DNA of 64,000 nt from Alteromonas sp. CI.11.F.A3. GTDB taxonomy: Bacteria; Pseudomonadota; Gammaproteobacteria; Enterobacterales; Alteromonadaceae. The stretch lies in NCBI RefSeq assembly GCF_032925565.1, contig NZ_CP136708.1:3596001-3660000 (forward strand), in the 5' to 3' direction. Position numbers and translations under genes: made by a program. Shown here piece after piece: positions 48,320 to 56,972 of this stretch. The notes under the pieces were generated by a model that saw only the letters and a list, made by a program, of their open reading frames with translations, was not told the origin of the DNA and made no database searches. How positions within the stretch are numbered: the first letter of the stretch is position 1; each line of letters begins with the position of its first letter.

Positions 48320-49057
48320 ATGCCACAACCAACATCAAATAAGAAACTAGTGATTGTAACCGGCGCGAGTCGAGGATTAGGCCTTGCAATATGCCACTTA
48401 TTGGAAGCAGATAACTACCAAGTGGTGGCGATTTCACGGGCAAGCAGTCCCGCCCTTGATGCATTGTGCAGTCGCAATGATGTTACCCATATTCCGTTTG
48501 ATTTAGGGAACCTTGATTCACTTCACGAACTGACTAAATCAATAGTGAAAACACATGGTAGACCTTATGCGCTTATTAATAATGCCGCCGTAGGTTTTGA
48601 TGGTGTGTTGGCCACTATGCATAACAGCGAGATAAATACACTGCTGAATGTGAATGTTCAGGCGCCCATTTTACTGACCAAATATTTGTCTCGCGCCATG
48701 CTACTAAACCGCACGGGGCGAATTATCAATATTTCTTCAATTATTGCTAACACCGGATTTAATGGTTTGAGCGTCTACGCTGCCAGTAAATCGGCGCTTG
48801 AAGGATTTACTCGCTCCCTTGCACGGGAAGTTGGAAAAGCTGGCATAACAGTGAATTGCGTAGCCCCTGGCTACATGCAAACGGATATGACAGATAGCCT
48901 TACTGGCGATAAGCTTGAAGCAGTGAAACGCCGTAGCCCTTTAGGCACGCTTGCCACGCCTGAAGATGCGGCGGGCGCGGTATTGTATTTATTAAGTGAT
49001 AGCGCAAAATCAATTACCGGTACAACCATAACCGTTGACGCTGGCAGCACGGCTTAA
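48320..49057 (+). CDS. SDR oxidoreductase, FabG-like
   Basis: A 245-residue classical SDR with TGASRGLG (14-21), NNAA (87-90), catalytic Ser140 region, and YxxxK at Tyr153/Lys157 (YAASKSALEG). It is a 3-oxoacyl-ACP reductase by type. It follows the ligase by five bases, so it may reduce an ACP-bound 3-oxo group, for instance to a 3-hydroxyacyl chain. It could equally act on the sugar. Confidence 0.88.
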   Translation: MPQPTSNKKLVIVTGASRGLGLAICHLLEADNYQVVAISRASSPALDALCSRNDVTHIPFDLGNLDSLHELTKSIVKTHGRPYALINNAAVGFDGVLATMHNSEINTLLNVNVQAPILLTKYLSRAMLLNRTGRIINISSIIANTGFNGLSVYAASKSALEGFTRSLAREVGKAGITVNCVAPGYMQTDMTDSLTGDKLEAVKRRSPLGTLATPEDAAGAVLYLLSDSAKSITGTTITVDAGSTA

Positions 49058-49156
49058 TTAAATAGCTTAGCTAGTTGGCTTAACACAATATGCCTTAAGT
49101 ATTACGCTTATCTATTAGGCTTAAACATCTGGCTTAAATATTTGGCTTAGCAGGCA
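49051..49156 (+). repeat. degenerate 13-bp repeats after the SDR gene
   Basis: GGCTTA(A/G) recurs at 49051 (inside the stop region), 49077, 49118, 49131 and 49144. The last three are spaced exactly 13 bp (GGCTTAAACATCT, GGCTTAAATATTT, GGCTTAGCAGGCA). No clear terminator was seen in this 212-bp spacer. Confidence 0.6.
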
Positions 49157-49201
49157 ACGTCATAAGAGCGTTTTATTATCTATTAATGTTAGTCACGTAC
49201 T

Positions 49202-49225
49202 CGATACGGATAGCGATACGGATAG
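49202..49225. repeat. 12-bp tandem duplication before the polymer transferase gene
   Basis: CGATACGGATAG occurs twice in direct tandem, 45 bp upstream of the next start codon. Recent slippage or a binding site could explain it. Confidence 0.8.
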
Positions 49226-49269
49226 GACACCCATTGGCATTGGCGAGAGCTTAGCGAGAACGCATTACT

Positions 49270-50766
49270 ATGCAGAGCAATATTAATACCTCACAACCAG
49301 TATACGTAGCACCAGCCAACCCAGCAGGAAGGGCACTTGCGAGTGCGCTAACGGCTGAGGGGTACAACGTATGCGGGCTAGCTGATAACTTAAAGCAAGC
49401 CGATGGAATAATAAACTCACACGCTCAATCAAAACCTGATGCTATCGTTATTATTTGCAACGGCCCCTACACGCATAATGTTGCCAAAGGGCTTATGGCA
49501 AGAGGGTTTGCCCCCCACCAGCTTTACACTTCGTTTAAAGAAGATGTCGACACCACAGCGCCAACGTCAAGCTCTGGCGCAAACAGTCACTCGAACACTC
49601 ATTCGAACATTCACCCGTATAAAACGCCGATAAGCGAAAAATTTAAGTCATTTCGATTTAGGTTATTATCGTCCACCATTAAGGTATTAAGAAGCATAGT
49701 GCCGCAACGGGGCTATGTGTATTACGCGGAGCAGTTTTTTGATACCAATATGCTGTTAGCGTACCGACAACACCGCAGACAATACCCTGATGAACCTTGG
49801 TTGATAGGCAGAAATATCAAGCAAGATTTAACCATGCTGGATGCCGATAATCATCTACTACGCTTATTTTCGCTTCTCGGGCTTTGGAAAATGGTACGTG
49901 CTAAAAAGATGGTGGTAGATCATGAGTTCACCGGGAATACCTTCACCCTTTTTAGAGAATTTATTCCTGTTGTACAGCTATGGCATGGGTTACCTTATAA
50001 AGCGTTGAGCGGGAATATTCATTACCCTGATATTTGCGATGATGCCTTCATCTCTAGTTCATCATGGTTTAATGAACACATCTTTCCCACTATTTTTAGG
50101 GCCAAACGCTATTTAGATTTCGGATACCCTCGAAATGATGTGTTTAGTCAATCACCTGAAGCGCGAGACTGGATAAACGCTGAGCCTCTTAGCACATTGA
50201 CTCATATTCAAAATACCACAGGTAGTATTGTTGTTTACGCCCCCACCTACCGCGACTGGGGGGATAACGATTACCCGTTAGATTTAGATAAGATAAACGC
50301 GTGGTGTGAGAATAATAAACGCTCTTTTGTTTTAAAATTTCACCCGTTTATTTCACGTCAATTTGGGGATGCCATGGCACTGCCTGATAGTGAAAATGTT
50401 CAAGCGCTTCCTTCCCATCCTCATATTTATTTATACCCTAGTGGAAAGAATATCTACCCTTGGCTGGCCGATGCAGAAACCTTGGTTACTGACTATTCCT
50501 CAATCGCGTATGACTTTTTATTAGCGGATAAACCGATTATTTATTTTCAATATGACAAGCAGGATTATCTGAAATTACGTGGAAATACATTGGTGAGCGA
50601 CAGTGATTTTATTGCGGGGGAAGTGGCAGAAGATGTGGATAGTATGCTCGTCTGCCTTAGTAGGCAAACCTCGGCAACATTAACCCTACAAAAAGCGCTT
50701 AAGCACAAGTTCAACATCCAGTCTCAACAATCTGCATCAATGATTGTATCTTACATACGTGAATGA
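49270..50766 (+). CDS. CDP-glycerol glycerophosphotransferase-family protein (TagF/TagB-like)
   Basis: A 498-residue protein. A 100-residue N-terminal region of unclear fold, a Ser/His/Asn-rich linker, and a C-terminal glycerophosphotransferase domain with the family marks WHGLPYKA (238-245), GYPRNDVF (286-293), YAPTYRD, KFHPF (357-361) and TDYSSIAYDFLLA (408-420). Such enzymes transfer polyol phosphate or sugar phosphate to a growing glycan, typical of teichoic acids and of some Gram-negative surface polymers. It stands apart from the pse genes by 212 bp and converges on the leg operon. The substrate is unknown. Confidence 0.85.
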   Translation: MQSNINTSQPVYVAPANPAGRALASALTAEGYNVCGLADNLKQADGIINSHAQSKPDAIVIICNGPYTHNVAKGLMARGFAPHQLYTSFKEDVDTTAPTSSSGANSHSNTHSNIHPYKTPISEKFKSFRFRLLSSTIKVLRSIVPQRGYVYYAEQFFDTNMLLAYRQHRRQYPDEPWLIGRNIKQDLTMLDADNHLLRLFSLLGLWKMVRAKKMVVDHEFTGNTFTLFREFIPVVQLWHGLPYKALSGNIHYPDICDDAFISSSSWFNEHIFPTIFRAKRYLDFGYPRNDVFSQSPEARDWINAEPLSTLTHIQNTTGSIVVYAPTYRDWGDNDYPLDLDKINAWCENNKRSFVLKFHPFISRQFGDAMALPDSENVQALPSHPHIYLYPSGKNIYPWLADAETLVTDYSSIAYDFLLADKPIIYFQYDKQDYLKLRGNTLVSDSDFIAGEVAEDVDSMLVCLSRQTSATLTLQKALKHKFNIQSQQSASMIVSYIRE

Positions 50767-50786
50767 AGGTAGGCTATAACCCAGTA

Positions 50787-51842
50787 TCACATGATAGGGT
50801 CGGCAAGCTTTATCGTTCTAATACGTGGTTCTTTATCGATGTACTTATAAACTGTCTCCAACCCTTGAAGGTTATTACACGCAGTAAAATTCCAAACATG
50901 TGAGTCTGCTGCATCTTTCCATGTGCTCATTAATGGCTGAACGCACACGACGTCTATATTGGGAAACATACGAGCGCATGTGAATAGAGCCGTTGTATGA
51001 TAGCTAATTATAGTCGCAGGCACTTCTTCTCTCTTTGAAAGCTCATTCTCTATTGGCTTATCGAAGCGTTTAACAGTAATCCCCAACGCTTTAATCTTAC
51101 TTAAAAGCAGCTCACTCTCTATCCGGTGAGGAACATAGACTATCGCTTTTCCTATAAATTCCAGTGCGGTCTTTGCAATCAAATCTACGTACTTTTCAAG
51201 TGTAATGTAACCTACAGTCACCGCTCCGACGCCTAGGATAAAAGCCTGCTCTTGGTTTAATTTTTTATCGGTTCTTTTAAGATGTAAAAGAGGATTTTTA
51301 ACGACAGAAAGCCATGGCAGCGACGCTAAATTAAACATCGTAAATAGCGATAGAGTTGATAATTCTTTTGTCTTTATTCCTAATTTTTCCCGAGTTTGTT
51401 CGGCTAATTTTCGCCTCTCGTCGTCGCTATCAAAGGGAAAATCAAAAAATTTCTGATGCGTAAAGAGATACTCATAAAATATCACGGTAGCATTACCATC
51501 ATCCATGAGAACCGTATTTTCAGCTTGTAAAGTACAGACAATATCGCGCTGCCATTGTTGGCGTATCGCACTAAAAAAAACGTTTGTATAGCCAGTTTGG
51601 ATAAAGGACTGTATGAACCTACCATAAGCTTCTATACGTTCAGATATATTACCGTCAACCCGGGGCACTTCGAAAAGCTGTGTTGGGTTAAGCTCAACTA
51701 GCCTAGCTTGTAACTGTTGATAAGTATCAACACGATTGCAGTCGTTTATTATTACATCGTAACTGTCTATCTTATAAACCGCGATAGCATCCATGATGTT
51801 GTAAACTTGAGAAGGTGTATCTACGATAAAAAGTGTTCGCAT
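50787..51842 (-). CDS. sialyltransferase-like glycosyltransferase
   Basis: A 351-residue GT-B-type protein that I cannot assign to a named enzyme. Motifs in the order of bacterial sialyltransferases are visible: acidic DDG at residues 114-116 (VLMDDGNAT), PHR at 238-240 (in place of the HP motif) and a Ser/Thr pair near 280-284 (SYHTTALF). It is the last gene of the leg operon, nine bases after the CMP-sugar synthase. The natural role is transfer of legionaminic acid, or a derivative, onto a surface acceptor. A family 52-type or polysialyltransferase-type assignment is plausible but unproven. Confidence 0.7.
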   Translation of the reverse strand: MRTLFIVDTPSQVYNIMDAIAVYKIDSYDVIINDCNRVDTYQQLQARLVELNPTQLFEVPRVDGNISERIEAYGRFIQSFIQTGYTNVFFSAIRQQWQRDIVCTLQAENTVLMDDGNATVIFYEYLFTHQKFFDFPFDSDDERRKLAEQTREKLGIKTKELSTLSLFTMFNLASLPWLSVVKNPLLHLKRTDKKLNQEQAFILGVGAVTVGYITLEKYVDLIAKTALEFIGKAIVYVPHRIESELLLSKIKALGITVKRFDKPIENELSKREEVPATIISYHTTALFTCARMFPNIDVVCVQPLMSTWKDAADSHVWNFTACNNLQGLETVYKYIDKEPRIRTIKLADPIM

Positions 51843-51850
51843 TAATTACC

Positions 51851-52558
51851 CTAAGCGCGTTTGCTAAACAAAAATTCGGCGAACTCAAAATCAAGCTTGT
51901 CATCAATATCAACCGAATGAGATGGCTCCATAACATAAGCGTAGCTATCTGGAAGATTAAAGAAGCTTTTATCAGTTTCAATGGTCGACATTTTAGCAAT
52001 ATAAATTGCACCATTTAAACGGAAATATGAAGGTAAATCCTGGCTTCGAATACCTACAACGTCATCTCGAATGAACGAACTCATACTCTTGTCTTCATTC
52101 AATGTGTTCGACCAAAGAGGGGAATGCTCACATTCAGTAACCGATACCACCGAGGTCGCGTTCTTTTCTTCAAACAAACGAAATGCTCCCTCAATATCTT
52201 CTTTTGTTCTCAAAGGCGAGGTAGGTTGAAGTAAAATCACACCCTCATATGGTTTGTCAGATATTTTTGCTTCTGCAATAGCATGGAATAATACATCCAT
52301 TGAACTGGCTGTGTCCGATGCTAGCGCTAGAGGCCGGTCAATTATTGTTACATATTCACTGTATTGCTTAGCAACGTTTTTAACTTTGGTATCATCAGTA
52401 GTAACAACTATATCTATGTCGATACCAGCAGTAATAGCAGACTCTATTGTCCAAGCTATTAGTGGTTTCCCATTGATGACACGATGATTTTTACCTGGTA
52501 ATCGCTTACTCCCGGCCCTTGCAGGGATAACAGCTAGGTAGCATGGTTTACAATTCAC
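51851..52558 (-). CDS. legF: CMP-nonulosonate cytidylyltransferase (LegF/NeuA type)
   Basis: A 235-residue CMP-sugar synthase with AVIPARAGSKRLPGKN, LLQPTSPLRTKEDI and HSVDIDDKLDFEFAE. Its place in the leg operon makes legionaminic acid the probable substrate, while the pse operon has its own pseF. It overlaps the preceding ptmE-like gene by 11 bases. Confidence 0.88.
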   Translation of the reverse strand: MNCKPCYLAVIPARAGSKRLPGKNHRVINGKPLIAWTIESAITAGIDIDIVVTTDDTKVKNVAKQYSEYVTIIDRPLALASDTASSMDVLFHAIAEAKISDKPYEGVILLQPTSPLRTKEDIEGAFRLFEEKNATSVVSVTECEHSPLWSNTLNEDKSMSSFIRDDVVGIRSQDLPSYFRLNGAIYIAKMSTIETDKSFFNLPDSYAYVMEPSHSVDIDDKLDFEFAEFLFSKRA

Positions 52559-53615
52559 TGAATGCTTCCATCACAAACTGTTGCGCTTTTTTAAAATCAC
52601 CTAGGCGACCTATATCTAACCAGTCTTCACTTATTTCATAATAGGTTACTTGGGAATTAGCCTCAATTAACCGGGTAACAATTGTAGGTACATCCACCCT
52701 TACCCCTTTATCAAGTGCACCAATAACATTAGGTTCCATCACGTATATTCCGGCGTTAACCAAGTATTGATTCGTAGGCTTCTCGATAATGTTAGTTACG
52801 GCACCATCACTGGTATTTACCACACCGAAGGGGACTTGCTGCTCGTACCCTCTTAAACACATGGTCATACTTGCTTCTGAAGTTTCATGGTGTGCTAGCA
52901 ATGATAAAAAATCTAAATTGGTTAATAGATCACCGTTCATCAATATGAGCGGCAAATTGATTTCTTCTTCTGGTAGTAGAGATAAGGCCCCACCTGTGCC
53001 TAAAGGCTCTTTCTCATCGATATAACTAATTTGAATATCCCGTTCATGCCCATCGCCAAAATAATCTTTTATGGTATCGGCCATGTAATGAGTAGAAATA
53101 TAGAATCGCCAGAAACCAGCCTCAACAAAACGCTCTAGAATGATTTCTAATATCGGTTTATCACCTACATTTAGCATAGGTTTAGGGCAAGTATCGGTAA
53201 GCGGCTTAAGTCGTGTTCCAAAGCCTCCCGCCATGAGACAAACAGGATTATCGATACGAGGTTTTTTTAACAGTTCATATAGAAATGAGATACCCACTAC
53301 TTGCTGATTTTCATCAACAATTGGTAGTTGAAGTAAATCAGTCCTTTCCATAAAAGACAGCAGTCTTAATCGGCTCCACGCTTTAGTTGCGTAACGTGGT
53401 TTTGTATTCATTACACTTGATACACGAGAATTAAGATCTATTTGTCTAATTAACGCTCGACGTATATCACCATCGGTCAACGTGCCTAAGAGTATATTGT
53501 TTTCATCTACCACGACAAGGATGCGCTTTGCACCGTGGTCTAACTTTTTAACTGCATCCACCAGCGATATACTGGGCTGGACTAGCAAGTCTCTCCAATT
53601 AAACTTCTTATTCAT
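52548..53615 (-). CDS. ptmE: CBS-domain nucleotidyltransferase, PtmE-like
   Basis: A 355-residue protein with two CBS domains (about 12-65 and 70-120) and a nucleotidyltransferase domain opening LMAGGFGTRLKPLTDTCPKPM. This CBS-plus-transferase architecture is that of Campylobacter PtmE, which makes GDP-glucosamine for the GDP-based legionaminate route. It is located between the acyltransferase and the CMP-sugar synthase. Nucleotide preference cannot be read from sequence alone. Confidence 0.85.
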   Translation of the reverse strand: MNKKFNWRDLLVQPSISLVDAVKKLDHGAKRILVVVDENNILLGTLTDGDIRRALIRQIDLNSRVSSVMNTKPRYATKAWSRLRLLSFMERTDLLQLPIVDENQQVVGISFLYELLKKPRIDNPVCLMAGGFGTRLKPLTDTCPKPMLNVGDKPILEIILERFVEAGFWRFYISTHYMADTIKDYFGDGHERDIQISYIDEKEPLGTGGALSLLPEEEINLPLILMNGDLLTNLDFLSLLAHHETSEASMTMCLRGYEQQVPFGVVNTSDGAVTNIIEKPTNQYLVNAGIYVMEPNVIGALDKGVRVDVPTIVTRLIEANSQVTYYEISEDWLDIGRLGDFKKAQQFVMEAFSEL

Positions 53616-53630
53616 CTCATCACCGCTGTG

Positions 53631-54266
53631 TTACTTACCAGGTTTAGCAGGGCACCCTTTTACACACGAAAAAGGCTGAATGTTATTAACGACTACCGCA
53701 CCCGCAGCGATTATCGAATCGTGGCCAATGCTCACACCTTGAATTAAGGTAGAAGAAGCGCCGACATACACATGTTCGCCAACTTTCACGTCACCGCACA
53801 ACGTCGCATTAGGGGCAATATGGCTGTGTGCCGACACATGAGTATCATGATCTACACTAGCGCACGTATTGATAATAACGTTATCGGCACATACTGCATT
53901 TGCTTGAACTATTGCTCCGGCCATTACCTGGGCTCCTTCACCGAGACAGGCTGAGGGCGAAACACTGGAAAATGGATGGATAAGTGTTTTAAACTGAAAC
54001 CCTCTTTTTTTAAAAAACATATAAAGTGATTTTCGGGTGTCGCTATTAGGTATACTTCCTAAGCCTAGGACTAAATCTACTTCATTAGATGAAAAACGGG
54101 TTAAAAAGTCGCTTTCACAGATCAATGGTAATCCGCTCCATACCGTTTGGTTCGGTGCTTTATCTACGACCGCAATACAGGTGAAATTCCGCTGCAAAAG
54201 TATATCAAGCAAAACCCCTGCATGCCCACCGGCACCAATAAGTGCTATTGGCTTTTGAACTGACAT
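53631..54266 (-). CDS. legH: NeuD/LegH-type sugar O- or N-acyltransferase
   Basis: A 211-residue acyltransferase: N-terminal Rossmann-like domain (ALIGAGGHAGVLLDI) and a left-handed beta-helix of hexapeptides (AGAIVQANAVCADNVIINTCASVDH). In the leg pathway this position acetylates C4-N of the LegC product. The start is the ATG at 54266, with GGAA nearby, overlapping the end of legI by 22 bases. O-acetylation of the finished acid is an alternative. Confidence 0.82.
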   Translation of the reverse strand: MSVQKPIALIGAGGHAGVLLDILLQRNFTCIAVVDKAPNQTVWSGLPLICESDFLTRFSSNEVDLVLGLGSIPNSDTRKSLYMFFKKRGFQFKTLIHPFSSVSPSACLGEGAQVMAGAIVQANAVCADNVIINTCASVDHDTHVSAHSHIAPNATLCGDVKVGEHVYVGASSTLIQGVSIGHDSIIAAGAVVVNNIQPFSCVKGCPAKPGK

Positions 54267-55339
54267 ACCGGTTCCATAGCATCGTAGTTTCGAGACGCAG
54301 TTTGTCCAATAAAGCTCCAATATTCGCTGGCACAAATGCCTATTGGACTTCTAGCAGTGGTGAGGTTTTCTTGAGTAAATAAAGCCCCTTCACTAATTTC
54401 TTGCTTAGCTACAATTCTCTGCCTTGCAATTTTTTTTGTTTCAAACTCGTTAGGCTGAGGGAATTTAACAGTGCGCCCCAATGACACCTCGGTCTCTCTG
54501 ATCATTGAAACCATGTCACAGAGCTCTTTTGGCTCTAGAGAACATAAATGATCAGGCCCCTCCATCTCGCGCGACAGTGTAAAGTGTTTTTCGATACAAA
54601 CAGCGCCTAAAGCTACAGCAGTAGATGGTGTAACGACGGACAACGTGTGGTCACTAAACCCAACACTGACATCAAATGTTGTCGCAAGCTGAGCCATACT
54701 TTTCAGATTTGCCTGATATAACGGCGTTGGGTATTCGCTTGTACAGTGGAGTAAGGTTACATCAGAAAGCTTTTCATTAGCATTCAAAGCTGTAGCACGA
54801 TAATGCATAATTTCTTGTTCAGATGAAGGCGGAGTCGCATTGCCACGGCTATATTGGATAAACGCTAGCGCAAAATCAATATCCCCTAAAGTCGCCATAC
54901 CAGAGGATATTATCATTGGTTTACCCACTTTCGCTGCGTGCCACAACAGCAGTGCATTTCGTATCTCACCTGAAGGTATTTTAATAAACGGCATATCAAA
55001 CTGCGAAAGAAATGCTAGGCTTTGTACGTCGAAGGCCGTTGACATGAAAGCAATTTCTTTTTGTTTACAATATTCATAAAGCGCTAAATGCGCTTCTTTG
55101 GAAAGCTCAAGTTTAGCTAACATGGCGTGCTGACCGTCATCTACTCCGGTATTTCTAACTTGATATTTGGCTTTTGGCGTTGCTTTAGTTACCAACGCAC
55201 TCGCATCAAATGTTTGAAATTTGACTGCATCTGCTTGAGCTTCTACCGCAACATCAATCAATTGCTTTGCCAATGCAATATCACCATTATGATTCACTCC
55301 TGCTTCAGCAATAACATACGTCTTACCTGTTTTCATCAT
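54245..55339 (-). CDS. legI: legionaminic acid synthase LegI (NeuB family)
   Basis: A 364-residue PEP-condensing synthase with IAEAGVNHNGDIALAK, KFQTFDASALV, SDHTLSVVTPSTAVALGA and EKHFTLSR, followed by a C-terminal SAF domain. AEAGVNHNG is the NeuB/LegI form rather than PseI. It is downstream of the sulfotransferase gene with two bases between. Co-occurrence with LegB, LegC and LegG fixes the leg route over sialic acid. Confidence 0.9.
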   Translation of the reverse strand: MMKTGKTYVIAEAGVNHNGDIALAKQLIDVAVEAQADAVKFQTFDASALVTKATPKAKYQVRNTGVDDGQHAMLAKLELSKEAHLALYEYCKQKEIAFMSTAFDVQSLAFLSQFDMPFIKIPSGEIRNALLLWHAAKVGKPMIISSGMATLGDIDFALAFIQYSRGNATPPSSEQEIMHYRATALNANEKLSDVTLLHCTSEYPTPLYQANLKSMAQLATTFDVSVGFSDHTLSVVTPSTAVALGAVCIEKHFTLSREMEGPDHLCSLEPKELCDMVSMIRETEVSLGRTVKFPQPNEFETKKIARQRIVAKQEISEGALFTQENLTTARSPIGICASEYWSFIGQTASRNYDAMEPVCQFKSQ

Positions 55340-55341
55340 AT

Positions 55342-56301
55342 CTAAATCTCTTTGTGTAAAGGGTAGCCCTGCTGCGCAAGTGATAAATTAAAGTGGCTTT
55401 GCATTAACGCATTCGATTTTGCGAACTGGGCGTGTATTACACGCTGCCTTTCACTTTCTATGTGTAAGTTCGACGAAGTAAAAATACGCCTGATAATATA
55501 GGGATCAATATATTCTTGAAGGTACTTTCGAATATAAAACCTTGAGCGTGGTTGACGGGTAAACCGCTTTGGACCTAGTGAATTGAACCGGCTTGGAATG
55601 ATATAATTTAACAGTCGCAAAAGTGAAAGTGTTTGGCGAGATAAACTCACATTTTCATGTTCAGAAGATATAGTAGAGAGTGGTCTGTCTGTGTCTAATT
55701 GCATCCATTGAAATAACCTCTCAATTTCATTTTCCGGAGCCTGCTTTAGTAATTCGTACGTCTGAATATATACGTTGCTTTGACCAAACAACTCGCAATA
55801 TAACGAAGCCACCTTAAAATAATCGAGATAAACTAGATTAAGCCCAACACGATAAGGGTAATCTAAAGACAGAAAATCTTCTAATTTCCACGTTCCACCT
55901 TCTTGAATGTATTGGGCGTAAAGCGACTTAATAAGTGATAACTGCTCTCTAATATAGAAAATAACTTTCGCGTTCGGGAAGCATTGCTTTAAACGGTTTG
56001 CAATTCTAACTAATCCATCTGAATTGAAAGCGGAATCGCCTAGTAAATGCTCCCAAGAGATAACCACTTTCCTCTGATTGGATTGGGACACAATTTTTAA
56101 AACCTGCTGAACAACAAATTCAGGGTCAAAATCTAAATCATGGGCAGCCACCAAATGTAGCCCCCAATCACTCAGCTTATAGCTATTCCCTATCTGTAAT
56201 AAAGAAGGCTCATCTTTATATACGTGAGTTTGCATCCACGTGGTTGCTGTTTTCGGATACCCCACGTGAATGAATAACTCAATGTCATCTATAGTTAGCA
56301 T
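55342..56301 (-). CDS. PAPS-dependent sulfotransferase family protein
   Basis: A 319-residue protein. The 5'-phosphosulfate loop GYPKTATTWMQ is at residues 14-24 and the 3'-phosphate-binding segment has Arg118 and Ser122/126 (YIREQLSLIKSLY), both typical of sulfotransferases. There is no membrane segment. The start shares one base with the PIG-L stop (TAATG), so it is tightly coupled to that gene. It lies inside the leg operon, upstream of legI, suggesting sulfation of the sugar or glycan. The acceptor is unknown. Confidence 0.83.
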   Translation of the reverse strand: MLTIDDIELFIHVGYPKTATTWMQTHVYKDEPSLLQIGNSYKLSDWGLHLVAAHDLDFDPEFVVQQVLKIVSQSNQRKVVISWEHLLGDSAFNSDGLVRIANRLKQCFPNAKVIFYIREQLSLIKSLYAQYIQEGGTWKLEDFLSLDYPYRVGLNLVYLDYFKVASLYCELFGQSNVYIQTYELLKQAPENEIERLFQWMQLDTDRPLSTISSEHENVSLSRQTLSLLRLLNYIIPSRFNSLGPKRFTRQPRSRFYIRKYLQEYIDPYIIRRIFTSSNLHIESERQRVIHAQFAKSNALMQSHFNLSLAQQGYPLHKEI

Positions 56302-56972
56302 TACCAGCGCTGCCGAAGGATTACAAAAGCCTCTGCTGCATCAACAAACGCTTGTGAACCTCTTAATATTTCAAGCGCTTCTACAGCCTTAAAGCTTCTA
56401 GGGAAAGGGTGGGCATGCATTTCAGACCCATAGCATTTTAAAATTTGGTGCTTTTGCTCAATAAACTCAGATGTGTCCACATACATATTGGGTTGAAACT
56501 GCGTATTTAGCGGACTCAGTCCGTAATCGGTTTCAGATAATGTTTCATAACAGATTATTGATGAAACGTAAGGCGCTCTGAATGTTTTCGTTACTGAAAT
56601 AATGGCCTGATATACAACTTTATGATCACTATGAACATCAAACGCATAGGGTAAATATATTGTATCTGGCTTAATAGACTCTAACGTATCTTTTAACGCA
56701 TTAAGTAACTGCCCCATTGGAACATTATCTAGGCCAGCAGGCTGAAAGCCTAAGTTGATAACAGAGTTAAAGTCATACAATTGAGCAACTTGCTTTATTG
56801 TATCCTCCCTCTGTTTTTTTTGTTCCGACGTATACGAGTCGCTGACGCTCATATCGGTAACAATACACCAATGCACTTCATGCCCTAATGCCTTGTGCTT
56901 TAAGAGTGTTCCGCCACACCCTAAACTTTCATCATCAGGGTGAGGAGCGAAAACCATCACTTTTTTGTTCAT
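56301..56972 (-). CDS. PIG-L (LmbE) family deacetylase
   Basis: A 223-residue zinc deacetylase. The metal motif HPDDE starts at His11 and the second motif HSDH supplies His114/His117. The family removes N-acetyl from sugars such as GlcNAc. It overlaps both neighbours (ATGA with the aminotransferase, TAATG with the sulfotransferase). It could deacetylate a sugar so that it can be re-acylated or sulfated; inferred from neighbours only. Confidence 0.87.
   Translation of the reverse strand: MNKKVMVFAPHPDDESLGCGGTLLKHKALGHEVHWCIVTDMSVSDSYTSEQKKQREDTIKQVAQLYDFNSVINLGFQPAGLDNVPMGQLLNALKDTLESIKPDTIYLPYAFDVHSDHKVVYQAIISVTKTFRAPYVSSIICYETLSETDYGLSPLNTQFQPNMYVDTSEFIEQKHQILKCYGSEMHAHPFPRSFKAVEALEILRGSQAFVDAAEAFVILRQRW

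Noticed and set aside
50767..50786. Bidirectional terminator between the convergent pse and leg operons
   Set aside because: The 20-base gap holds no convincing stem with a T-run.
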